DNA of 51,653 nt from positions 1 to 51,653 of the forward strand of contig JAFZHD010000044.1 in assembly GCA_017555085.1 (NCBI GenBank), written 5' to 3'. This document shows, one piece after another, positions 16,774-25,265 of the stretch (positions are counted from its first letter, which is position 1; each line of letters begins with the position of its first letter). A program made the translations under genes and the position numbers. The notes beneath the pieces were generated by a model, which saw only the letters and a list, made by a program, of their open reading frames with translations, was not told the origin of the DNA and did not search any database. Source of the DNA: Muribaculaceae bacterium (GTDB lineage Bacteria > Bacteroidota > Bacteroidia > Bacteroidales > Muribaculaceae).

Positions 16774-18268
16774 TAAAACAGTCGTCATAATCGGAGGAGG
16801 TATCGGAGGCCTATTTGCCGGAGCATTCTTGGCAAAAGAGGGTTTTTGTGTCACCATCATAGAAAAAAACACCACAATTGGCGGCGGTTTGCAGAGTTTT
16901 GTGCGTTTTGGCGAGACTTTCGACACCGGAATGCATGTTATCGGTGGTATGCAACCCGGCGGAAATATCTACAAAATTTGCAAATACCTAAACATATTGG
17001 ACCGCATTAACCTTAGTGAAGTTGATGACGACTGCACCGATGAGGTTTATATTGCATGTGATAAGACAACGTATAAAATAGCCAAAGGTAAAGACGGATT
17101 TATTAATTCATTAGCGGCATATTTCCCACACCAGCGCAACGAGTTGGCCCAATATGTCGATGCTATGATTGCGTTGACACAAGAACTTGACTTGTTTTAT
17201 TTGCGCAAACCGTCTAACAGCATTTTCAGCCATTCTGACGACTTCTATTTATCGGCCGACAAGTTCATCGCAAAATACATCTCTGACCCTCAATTAAGAG
17301 CGGTATTGTCGTTCCAAAACTTACTATATGCCGGCGAGGGAGATGTTACCCCCGCTTTTATACACGCCATCATTTCGGTTTTGTATATGAAATGCCCGAT
17401 GCGTTTCGTTGGAGGCACATCACAATTTGCCGATGCGCTTGCCCATGTCATTAAAAGCAACGGTGGCACAGTAATAGCCGGAGACGCAGCCGTTCAAGTG
17501 CATTGTGAGAACAAATCGATTGTAAAATGCGTAACGGCTTCGGGCAAAGAATTGGTAGGCGACTATTTTATTTCGGCCATCCACCCAAGCGCATTTGTGC
17601 AATTACTACAAGACAAAAGCGCGTTCCCAAAGGCTTATCGCAATCGCATAGACAATATCAATAATTCATATTCGGCACTTATCCTTAACATCAAGTTGAA
17701 ATCACAATCTGTGGAATACTTCAATTACACTGGCCATTATTTCAACAATGCCGATGATGTGTGGAAAAGCCCTACCGATGCAGCTATTTGGCCCAATATA
17801 TGCCTATATATGACTCCGCCAGCCGAGAATCAGTCAAAATATGCATCGACCATGAACATTATCGCGCCCATGTCGTGGGAGGAGGTTTTGCCATGGGAAG
17901 ACACCACAACCCACAGACGTGGCGATGATTATATCGGCTGGAAAAAAGAGAAAGCGGCAGCGGTAATCAAAGCAATGGAAGATGTATTCCCAAATTTGGC
18001 TGACTGCATTGAGAATATAGACATATCGACTCCGCTAACAATCAGAGATTATTATGGTGTTAAGCATGGGGCATTGTATGGCTATAAAAAAGACTGCAAC
18101 AACTTGGTGCAGTCGCGTGTCCCTGTCAGAACTAAAATATCCAATTTGTTTATGACTGGGCAGAACCACAACATTCACGGTTTTTGTGGAGTTGCGCTTA
18201 CCGCAATTGAAACTTGCGAAAATATAATCGGCTCAAATCAAATTCTTGATAACATCAATAACGACTAA
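16766..18268 (+). CDS. Phytoene-desaturase-like FAD-dependent oxidoreductase
   Basis: A 500-residue flavoprotein of the CrtI/retinol-saturase group. The FAD-binding motif VVIIGGGIGGLFAG lies at 6-19, an RFGETFDTGMHVIGG segment follows, and the C-terminal NLFMTGQNHNIHGFCGVALTA (split by Gly) corresponds to the second FAD contact. I chose ATG 16766; the in-frame TTG at 16757 adds only three residues. It is not part of the minimal Gram-negative aryl polyene set that I know. It could oxidise, saturate or isomerise the polyene or act on an added lipid. The operon contains no carotenoid genes, so carotenoid desaturation is unlikely. Confidence 0.88.
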   Translation: MHNKTVVIIGGGIGGLFAGAFLAKEGFCVTIIEKNTTIGGGLQSFVRFGETFDTGMHVIGGMQPGGNIYKICKYLNILDRINLSEVDDDCTDEVYIACDKTTYKIAKGKDGFINSLAAYFPHQRNELAQYVDAMIALTQELDLFYLRKPSNSIFSHSDDFYLSADKFIAKYISDPQLRAVLSFQNLLYAGEGDVTPAFIHAIISVLYMKCPMRFVGGTSQFADALAHVIKSNGGTVIAGDAAVQVHCENKSIVKCVTASGKELVGDYFISAIHPSAFVQLLQDKSAFPKAYRNRIDNINNSYSALILNIKLKSQSVEYFNYTGHYFNNADDVWKSPTDAAIWPNICLYMTPPAENQSKYASTMNIIAPMSWEEVLPWEDTTTHRRGDDYIGWKKEKAAAVIKAMEDVFPNLADCIENIDISTPLTIRDYYGVKHGALYGYKKDCNNLVQSRVPVRTKISNLFMTGQNHNIHGFCGVALTAIETCENIIGSNQILDNINND

Positions 18269-18274
18269 TTAGTT

Positions 18275-19039
18275 ATGAAAACAATGTGCAAATATATAAT
18301 CTCATTTTTGCTCCTATTCTTTGTTATGCCTAACGTGAATAGCCAAAATTTGATATATCTATTAAACGGTGAACGCATTAAAGTTCAACAGGTAGTAAAT
18401 ATGAGAGGAGATAAGATTGTTTATGTCACTGGTGACACTGAATTTGAAATCGAAAAAGACCAAGTTGCCTATGTATTACATTCTAAATTAGGCAAATTGG
18501 CTATTAATGAATGTCCAAACCAAAATTATGGAGCCCTTGATTTGTCAAATTATAAGGGCTTCCTTTTAAGCAAAGGAAATAATGTTTATATCCCAACAGA
18601 TTCATACGCTGATTATGAATTAAGCGGAGCCATAGAACTAAAAAGACTGATTGAGCAAGATAGTGTCTGGAATGTGGTAGACTATCGCGATATGGCTCAT
18701 TTTATTATTGAATATAAAGTAGACCTGTCTGGTTTGGACAAAGCGTTTATAATTATTTCAAATCAAGACTATTCTATTAAAATGAGTTCTATTAAAATGA
18801 GATCTCCAAATTCTAATATGCGGGCGAGTGTGAAATCTGTGAAAAATGCAAAAAATGTAAAAACAGTGCAACTGTACAAAAATTATTGGTGCAGGACTAA
18901 TGAAAATACATGGAAAAACACACTTGCGGCACAAAAAATACATGAATCTTTCATTAAAACTATATATGAGATAATTAACGGTAATATAACGGTAGACCCT
19001 AAATTAAACGAAAATCTCAACATCTTTAATATAGAGTAA
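18275..19039 (+). CDS. Exported protein of unknown function, AT-rich
   Basis: 254 residues with a signal peptide (CKYIISFLLLFFVMPNVNS). The N-terminal mature part (LIYLLNGERIKVQQVV...GDTEFEIEKDQVAYVL) resembles the small beta-domain 'IYLKNGxxIxGxI' found at the start of many Bacteroidota exported proteins. The middle has a repetitive, basic stretch (IKMSSIKMRSPNSNM, then VKSVKNAKNVKTV). No enzymatic motif is seen. Base composition is more AT-rich than its neighbours, suggesting a late arrival inside the operon between the FAD enzyme and the hydrolase. Confidence 0.72.
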   Translation: MKTMCKYIISFLLLFFVMPNVNSQNLIYLLNGERIKVQQVVNMRGDKIVYVTGDTEFEIEKDQVAYVLHSKLGKLAINECPNQNYGALDLSNYKGFLLSKGNNVYIPTDSYADYELSGAIELKRLIEQDSVWNVVDYRDMAHFIIEYKVDLSGLDKAFIIISNQDYSIKMSSIKMRSPNSNMRASVKSVKNAKNVKTVQLYKNYWCRTNENTWKNTLAAQKIHESFIKTIYEIINGNITVDPKLNENLNIFNIE

Positions 19040-19044
19040 TTAAC

Positions 19045-19959
19045 ATGATATCTAAATATATATCAATTATAATACTTTTAATATCGGGTGTGTTTTGGGC
19101 AAATGCGAGAAACAACTTAAACATTTGGGAAGACACTCGATGTCGCGAGTCGGTCAAATTGACTCCATATATTGCCGAAGGCGAAAAAAACATCGGCATC
19201 ATTGTGTGTCCTGGTGGCAGTTATTTTTGGTTGGATAGAAACACCGAAGGGCATGATGTTGCCAAGTGGCTTCAAGTACGCGGCATTTCTGCGTTTGTGT
19301 TGGAGTATCGCACAGCCGGTGTGCCCGCATTCATTTCTCACTATCGGGCAATCGGTGGCGGACACAAGCACCCCCACATGATACAAGATTTGCAACGCTC
19401 AATACAACTTGTAAGAGAAAGCGCACAACAATATAACATAGACCCCGACAAACTCGGTGTCATGGGATTTTCGGCCGGCGGACATTTGGTGTTAAGCAGC
19501 GGCGTACATTATAACACCAATTTTTTGAGTTTGCTTGATATTAATCCCTCGGTGTCGTTGCGTCCCAACTTTGTTGTGCCCATTTATCCTGTCGTAACTT
19601 TTAATGAAAGTTACATGCACAAAAGGTCACGCCGCGGACTGATGGGCGATGCCAAAATCAAGCAAAACATGTGTGACTCGCTGTCAATCGAAAGACACAT
19701 TCACGCTACAATGCCTCCGGTGTTTTTGGTTAACTGCAAAGATGACCCCATCGTGAAATATGAGAACTCGGTGATGCTCGATTCGGTGTTGACATCACAT
19801 AATGTTCCTCACAAATATATCTTGTATAACGAAGGTGGCCACGGTTTTGGCATGTCTGAGGAAAAAGGCTCGGCCGAATGCCGAAATTGGAAATACGAAT
19901 TTATCGAATGGCTAAAAACTATTTATAGCGATGAAAAGCGTCTTGTTGAAACTTTATGA
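19045..19959 (+). CDS. Exported alpha/beta hydrolase (esterase-like)
   Basis: 304 residues with a signal peptide (about 1-21). Alpha/beta-hydrolase features are the oxyanion region CPGGSYFWLD, nucleophile elbow GFSAGG (Ser143), an acid in LVNCKDDPIV (Asp233 or Asp234) and the catalytic His266 in EGGHGFGM. It belongs to the carboxylesterase/acetyl-xylan-esterase-like group. In this operon it may deacylate a lipid or polyene ester in the periplasm. The last 29 bases overlap the start of the MMPL gene. Confidence 0.88.
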   Translation: MISKYISIIILLISGVFWANARNNLNIWEDTRCRESVKLTPYIAEGEKNIGIIVCPGGSYFWLDRNTEGHDVAKWLQVRGISAFVLEYRTAGVPAFISHYRAIGGGHKHPHMIQDLQRSIQLVRESAQQYNIDPDKLGVMGFSAGGHLVLSSGVHYNTNFLSLLDINPSVSLRPNFVVPIYPVVTFNESYMHKRSRRGLMGDAKIKQNMCDSLSIERHIHATMPPVFLVNCKDDPIVKYENSVMLDSVLTSHNVPHKYILYNEGGHGFGMSEEKGSAECRNWKYEFIEWLKTIYSDEKRLVETL

Positions 19960-22900
19960 TTACATGGCGGCTCATAAAATTATGAGCGCATCGTCATTTG
20001 TAATAATTACCGTTTTATTGGTCCTGTCTTTTTTGCGCCTCGGCTACAAAGAAGATATATCAGACTTTTTGCCGGTTGATAACGACCGACAGGCGGCGCT
20101 GAAAGTGTATCAAGACATCTCTGGCGCTAATAAGGTTTTTGCCATTGTCGAATGTACCGATACTGCAAATATCGACTATGACTGTATGGTTGCTGCGGTT
20201 GATGAGTTTGTGGCTCATCTTCAAGAAAACGACACTCTCGGTTATGTAAAAGACCTTACTTATAACATTGATGAGAGTCAGGTTGCCGACATAATTGATT
20301 ATGTATATTCCAACATTCCGTTTTTCCTGACCCAAGACGATTATCAAAGTATTGAAGGCGCGGTTAATACGCCCGATTTTGTGGCAAACCGATTGGAACA
20401 AGCCAAGCAATTGCTTATGTTGCCCACAGGCGGCTTGTTGACAAATAACCTGCAACGCGACCCGTTAAACATTTTAACCCCTGCAGTTTCGGCTCTGTCA
20501 AAGTCAAGTCCCGACATAGGCATTGACTCTTATGAAGGCTACATCTTAACGCCCGACTCAAAGCGAATGATTGTGATGATGACTTCGCCTTTCGGTAATA
20601 GCGAAACCGACCGAAACTCTCATTTGGTGGCAATGCTCAATAATGCAAAAGATGAAACAATTGCCAATAATCCGTCGGTTTACATCAGGGTTACAGGCGG
20701 ACCGGTTATTGCGGTGGGTAACTCTTCTCAAATCAAGACCGACAGCATTATCTCTATCTTATTGGCCGTTGTGCTAATCTTGGCGTTGCTGTTTTATTGC
20801 TTTCGCAATCTCCGCAACATTTTGCTCATTGTTATCTCTATTTCGTGGGGCTGGTTATTTGCCATTGCCGGTTTGGCGATAGTACACGATAAAATTTCAA
20901 TCATTGTAATCGGTATATCAAGCGTTATCCTTGGCATCGCCGTAAACTATCCGTTACACCTGATAGCCCATTTGTCTCACACTACGACCATCAAGTCGGC
21001 ATTAAAAGAAATTATCACACCGTTGCTCATCGGTAACATCACTACGGTGTGTGCATTTTGCACTCTCATTCCGCTCGAATCAAATGCGCTCAGCGATTTG
21101 GGCTTATTTAGTGCGTTGCTGTTAATAGGCACCATATTGTTTGTTATCATTTATCTACCTCATATCGTCAAGAAAAAAAGCGGAGCAGAGCATGAAGACA
21201 ACGCCCAAAATGATATGTTGTCAAAAATCAGCAACAGATCTATCAAAAACAACAAATATGTTTTCGTTGCCATTATTATCGTCACCCTCGTTTTAGGCTT
21301 TTTCAGCGGCAAAACTTCGTTTGACTCTAACATGAGTAACATCAATTATATGGACGATGAGCAACGCGAAAATATGGCTTATTTTCAAGAATTGACACAA
21401 GGCATTGACAACACTGAGCAAAATATCTATGTAGTGTCGCGTGACACGACTTTTGACGGAGCATTGGCCCAAAGCAACAACATTGCCAAGTCTATAGAAC
21501 AGACTATTGCACAAGACAGCTCTATTCGACATAGTGGATGCTCTCGATTTGTGGTGTCGCAACAAGAGCAAGCCAAGCGCATTGCCCGTTGGAATGCTTT
21601 TATCGGCACTCACGGCGATGCTTTGGTAAAAGAATTGGATAGTCAGGCCGCAATTGCGGGATTTTCTGCCGATGCTTTTGACGAATTTAAGGCAATCGTA
21701 ACCAAAGAATATGACTATCAATTAGACCATGCGACATTGATGCCTATATTTCAGTCAAATTTCAGTTGCGACAGCCTCTCAGGCACATACAATGTGGTTG
21801 ATGTGGTTTCGGTACCTCGCTGCAAAACCGACAGCGTTGAAACCGTTTTGAAGACAAACTGCCCACAACAATACTGCTTCAACATTCAAGCACTCAACAG
21901 CGCAATGTCAAAGAATCTGTCCGACAATTTCGGATATATCGGATGGGCGTGTGGTATTCTGGTGTTTGTGTTTTTGTGGATTTCGTTCGGCCGATTGGAA
22001 CTCGCTCTGCTCGCGTTCTGCCCGATGGCTATCAGTTGGACTTGGATATTGGGCTTGATGGGGCTGTTTGATATCCAATTTAATATCGTTAATGTTATCC
22101 TTGCCACATTTATTTTTGGTCAAGGCGACGACTATACAATCTTTATTACCGAAGGCTGTATGCATGAATATGCTTATCGCAAAAAAATGCTCGGCTCTTA
22201 TCGCCGCTCAATCATCATTTCTGCGCTGATAATGTTTATTGGCATCGGTGCGTTGATTTTTGCCAAGCACCCGGCATTGTACTCGTTAGCACAGGTTACC
22301 ATTATCGGCATGTTGTCGGTTGTGTTTACTTCGTTTATTGTCCCACCGATGATTTTCAAATGGATTACAATGAGACATGGCCAATATCGTAAACGCCCCG
22401 TTAGAATATCTGCCGCTTTGCGCATTGCCTATTGCGCCATAATATGGGTGGCACAATTGATAGTGGCATATATCATTGCCTCAATAATGTATATTTGCGG
22501 TTGCCGAAGCCTCAAATCAAAAGAGTGGTTCCACAAAATCGTATCGCGCACCCAACGCTTTGACCTCAACATCATACCCGGAGTAAAACTTACGGTCAAA
22601 AACAAGTCAAACGAGAAATTTGACAAGCCGTGTGTTATTGTTTGCAATCATCAGTCAATGCTCGACCCGGCTTATTTGTTGGCGTTGAATCACAAAATTC
22701 TGATTGTCGGCAACGAGCGTTCAAGTTTGCATCCCATGATTAACGGCATTTTCAAATGGCTCAACTTTTACACCGTTCGCAAAGACAATCACACCGATTG
22801 GGTTGACTCATGTTTTGAGCGCGATATGAATATGTTTAGAGAATACATCAACGCCGGATATAGCATCGCGGTATTCCCCGAGGGTGTTCGCAATCCTCAG

Positions 22901-23536
22901 TCCAACATTGTGCGATACCACAAAGGCCCGTTTTATTTGGCACAAGCGCTTGGGGTTGATATTCTTCCCATATTTATCCACGGCCTTAACAATGTGATGC
23001 CTATGGGTAGTTATGAAATGAATGCAGGCCCTGTGACAATGGTTGTCAAAGAGCGCATATCTCACGACAGCCCATTGTGGAGCGATGACTATAAGACCAC
23101 TACCAAAAACATTCATCACTATTATATTGACGAATACAAAAAATTGGCAAAAACGCTTGAAACGCCCGCTTATTTTGAGACTTTGGTCAAAAACCGATAT
23201 CTCTATAAGGGCGTAACCATATATTCAACAGTTTGCAGGCACTTGAAACAAAACGGCAATTATGCCGATGTGATAAATCTAATTGCGGCACATAGTCAAA
23301 TCGTGGTGCAAAACTGCGGATATGGAGAATTTCCGCTCATGCTATCACTTACAAACCCCGATATTAAGGTATTTGCTCACGATAGCGATGCCTCTAATTT
23401 AGATGTTGCTAAATCAAGCGCCGACCAATTAGTCAAAAATCTTGAATTTGTTGACACCGTCAACTTGGCCGATTATCCCGATGCGCTTGTAATCACGCTT
23501 GATGACAACGCAACAGTTTTATTTGAAAACAATTAA
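19931..23536 (+). CDS. MMPL exporter fused to LPLAT acyltransferase and a Rossmann-like tail
   Basis: 1201 residues. Residues 1-860 are an MMPL/RND-type transporter: TM1 near 18-38, a periplasmic loop to about 265, TM cluster 273-411, TM 443-463, second loop, TM cluster 667-825 with the conserved GQGDDY (near 730), and a further TM pair near 829-857. Residues about 880-1090 are an LPLAT with HQSMLD (near 905) and FPEGVRN (near 981). Residues about 1095-1201 resemble the first half of a methyltransferase Rossmann fold (VVQNCGYGEFPLMLSL). In aryl polyene loci MMPL proteins are the presumed exporters. The fusion suggests that lipid attachment and extraction from the membrane are coupled. Confidence 0.9.
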   Translation: MKSVLLKLYDYMAAHKIMSASSFVIITVLLVLSFLRLGYKEDISDFLPVDNDRQAALKVYQDISGANKVFAIVECTDTANIDYDCMVAAVDEFVAHLQENDTLGYVKDLTYNIDESQVADIIDYVYSNIPFFLTQDDYQSIEGAVNTPDFVANRLEQAKQLLMLPTGGLLTNNLQRDPLNILTPAVSALSKSSPDIGIDSYEGYILTPDSKRMIVMMTSPFGNSETDRNSHLVAMLNNAKDETIANNPSVYIRVTGGPVIAVGNSSQIKTDSIISILLAVVLILALLFYCFRNLRNILLIVISISWGWLFAIAGLAIVHDKISIIVIGISSVILGIAVNYPLHLIAHLSHTTTIKSALKEIITPLLIGNITTVCAFCTLIPLESNALSDLGLFSALLLIGTILFVIIYLPHIVKKKSGAEHEDNAQNDMLSKISNRSIKNNKYVFVAIIIVTLVLGFFSGKTSFDSNMSNINYMDDEQRENMAYFQELTQGIDNTEQNIYVVSRDTTFDGALAQSNNIAKSIEQTIAQDSSIRHSGCSRFVVSQQEQAKRIARWNAFIGTHGDALVKELDSQAAIAGFSADAFDEFKAIVTKEYDYQLDHATLMPIFQSNFSCDSLSGTYNVVDVVSVPRCKTDSVETVLKTNCPQQYCFNIQALNSAMSKNLSDNFGYIGWACGILVFVFLWISFGRLELALLAFCPMAISWTWILGLMGLFDIQFNIVNVILATFIFGQGDDYTIFITEGCMHEYAYRKKMLGSYRRSIIISALIMFIGIGALIFAKHPALYSLAQVTIIGMLSVVFTSFIVPPMIFKWITMRHGQYRKRPVRISAALRIAYCAIIWVAQLIVAYIIASIMYICGCRSLKSKEWFHKIVSRTQRFDLNIIPGVKLTVKNKSNEKFDKPCVIVCNHQSMLDPAYLLALNHKILIVGNERSSLHPMINGIFKWLNFYTVRKDNHTDWVDSCFERDMNMFREYINAGYSIAVFPEGVRNPQSNIVRYHKGPFYLAQALGVDILPIFIHGLNNVMPMGSYEMNAGPVTMVVKERISHDSPLWSDDYKTTTKNIHHYYIDEYKKLAKTLETPAYFETLVKNRYLYKGVTIYSTVCRHLKQNGNYADVINLIAAHSQIVVQNCGYGEFPLMLSLTNPDIKVFAHDSDASNLDVAKSSADQLVKNLEFVDTVNLADYPDALVITLDDNATVLFENN

Positions 23537-23564
23537 TAACAAACAAAAAAAATAATAAACCATT

Positions 23565-23792
23565 ATGAGAGAACATATTAAAAGCCTATTGGAAACCGAA
23601 TTGCCATTGGTGAATTTAGAATCAGAATTCTTGTTTAGCGAATTGGACTCGTTGGGCGTGACTACAATTTTGATGATACTTTCTGCCGAATATGGCATCG
23701 AGTTGGAAGCTTGTGATGCTACACCCAAAAATTTCATGACATTAGACAGCCTCGTAGAATTGGTTAACACAAAATTGCAAGAAAAACAGTAA
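23565..23792 (+). CDS. Acyl carrier protein 3
   Basis: A 75-residue small ACP with site SELDSLGVTT (Ser29). It is shorter and less typical than the other two ACPs and lies two bases before the AMP-ligase, so it is the best candidate for the carrier that receives the activated aryl starter. This pairing is inferred from adjacency. Confidence 0.9.
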   Translation: MREHIKSLLETELPLVNLESEFLFSELDSLGVTTILMILSAEYGIELEACDATPKNFMTLDSLVELVNTKLQEKQ

Positions 23793-23794
23793 AC

Positions 23795-25096
23795 ATGAAA
23801 CTGTTTGAATATCTCAAAGATAACGCAAAACAATATCCCTATAAAGTTGCGGCTATCTGCAAAAACGACAAAATAACCTATTCTCAACTCTTTGAGAGAG
23901 CATCGGCCAAATCGGTCGATTATGCGCCGCGCCAAATAGTGGTGTTCAGAGCATCTCAAACCATTGACTTTTTGGTTAACTATTTTGCCATACACATTGC
24001 CGACGCCGTTGCTGTGCCGTTAGAAAATGATGCGCCCGACAGCCGTTTTGACGAGATTAGCCAAACGCTAAACCAAGCCGTAGTGCCCGACGATGTAGCC
24101 GATATATTGTTCACAACAGGCACCACCGGCAAGTCAAAAGGCGTAATGATTAGCCACAGAGCAATCGTTGCCACAGCCAAAAACCTTATCGAAGGTCAGG
24201 AATTCAGCAGCGACTTGTGTTTCATTATCAGCGGGCCGCTTAACCACATCGGAAGTCTGTCAAAAGTGTTTCCCACCATAATTCAAGGCGGCTCGCTATA
24301 CATATTGCCCGGGCTCAAAGGATTTGACGCATTTTTCAAAGCATTGGAACATCCATGTGAGAAAATGGCGACATTTATGGTTCCGTCAGGTTTGAGAATG
24401 ATGATTCGTTTTGGTGCAAAACAGTTAGAGAAATTTGTTGACAAAATCGAGTTTATCGAAACCGGAGCCGCACCAATGGCGCAAGCCGATATGGTTGATT
24501 TGTGCAAATTATTGCCTAAAACCCGACTTTACAACACCTATGCATCAACCGAAACAGGAGTTGTGTCAACCTATGATTACAGCAGCAATGAGTGCATAGC
24601 CGGTTGCTTGGGCAAACCGTTAAGCAATAGCCAAATCATAATCACCGAAGAAGGCAATGTGGCTTGTTCGGGAAGCACACTCATGTCAGGATATGTCGGA
24701 GATGAAGAATTGACCAAAAGCGTAATGACCGACGGAGTCATCTACACAGCCGATAAAGGTTATTTAGACCAAAACGGCATGTTGCGCTTGCAAGGCCGCG
24801 ACGGAGATGTGATAAATGTAGGCGGGTATAAAGTATCGCCCGTCGAAATTGAAAACATCGTCTTATCGTTAAACGAAATCGACGACTGCATTTGCATTCC
24901 GTCACAGCATCCCGTTTTGGGTACAATTGTCAAATTAGTGTATGTATTAGCCAAAGACGCCACGATAACCCATGCCGAGATAGCGAAATACATCGCCACC
25001 AAAGTAGAGCGTTACAAAGTACCGCAAGCCTACGAGCAAGCCCTATCCATCAAACGCACCTACAACGGAAAACTCAACCGCAAAGCATATCTATAA
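23795..25096 (+). CDS. AMP-dependent aryl/acyl-ACP ligase (ApeH-like)
   Basis: 433 residues, compact for the ANL superfamily (usually 500-550). The P-loop is FTTGTTGKSKG (106-116); TYASTETG (248-255), TADKGYLDQNG (318-328), GRDGDVINVGGYKVSP and the C-terminal catalytic lysine in NGKLNRKAYL (Lys426) are all present, so the enzyme should be active. It adenylates a carboxylic acid, most likely a 4-hydroxybenzoate-like starter or aryl acid, and transfers it to an ACP. As last gene of the operon it is followed by a terminator. Confidence 0.92.
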   Translation: MKLFEYLKDNAKQYPYKVAAICKNDKITYSQLFERASAKSVDYAPRQIVVFRASQTIDFLVNYFAIHIADAVAVPLENDAPDSRFDEISQTLNQAVVPDDVADILFTTGTTGKSKGVMISHRAIVATAKNLIEGQEFSSDLCFIISGPLNHIGSLSKVFPTIIQGGSLYILPGLKGFDAFFKALEHPCEKMATFMVPSGLRMMIRFGAKQLEKFVDKIEFIETGAAPMAQADMVDLCKLLPKTRLYNTYASTETGVVSTYDYSSNECIAGCLGKPLSNSQIIITEEGNVACSGSTLMSGYVGDEELTKSVMTDGVIYTADKGYLDQNGMLRLQGRDGDVINVGGYKVSPVEIENIVLSLNEIDDCICIPSQHPVLGTIVKLVYVLAKDATITHAEIAKYIATKVERYKVPQAYEQALSIKRTYNGKLNRKAYL

Positions 25097-25121
25097 TATT
25101 CCACATAAACCCAAGCCAAAC

Positions 25122-25158
25122 ATGGCCGCGCCAAATTCTGACGCGGTCATTATTTTTT
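25122..25158 (+). terminator. Terminator of the aryl-polyene-like operon
   Basis: A 9-bp stem with one G-U pair (ATGGCCGCG, 25122-25130, with CGCGGTCAT, 25142-25150) is followed by TATTTTTTAT, 26 bases after the ligase stop. Confidence 0.85.
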
Positions 25159-25168
25159 ATCGCGTTTT

Positions 25169-25202
25169 TTTGTTGGAAAATAGAAAAATATACCTAATTT
25201 TG
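25169..25202 (+). promoter_or_regulatory. Promoter of the BspA-like gene
   Basis: The -7 element is TAATTTTG (25195-25202). A -33 TTTG or TTGG lies at 25169-25176, giving a spacing of 18-22 bases, close to the Bacteroidetes consensus. Confidence 0.7.
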
Positions 25203-25265
25203 CATTAATATCCTGAATTGTACCCAATTTTAGAATATTCATTTTACTAACTTAATTATATTAAC

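Larger units (their letters stand above)
4147..25096 (+). other. Aryl-polyene-like biosynthetic and export operon (20 genes)
   Basis: Twenty co-directional genes with overlaps or gaps mostly below 40 bases and no internal terminator. Gene content matches the known aryl polyene logic: ketoreductase, ketosynthase/chain-length-factor pair, extra ketosynthase, ACPs, ApeI/ApeP-like dehydratases, thioesterase, aryl-ACP ligase, methyltransferase, LolA-like carrier, MMPL exporter, and glycosyltransferase-acyltransferase. DarA/DarB resorcinol enzymes, an ammonia lyase, a halogenase and a dedicated regulator are not present within the window. The product class is inferred from gene content. Confidence 0.85.

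Noticed and set aside
16766..18268. Carotenoid biosynthesis based on the phytoene-desaturase-like gene
   Set aside because: No phytoene synthase, cyclase or other isoprenoid gene lies nearby; the gene is embedded in a polyketide-type operon.
4147..25096. Classical flexirubin (dialkylresorcinol-polyene) cluster
   Set aside because: No DarA- or DarB-like gene, ammonia lyase or halogenase is present among the 20 genes; the content fits the aryl polyene part only.
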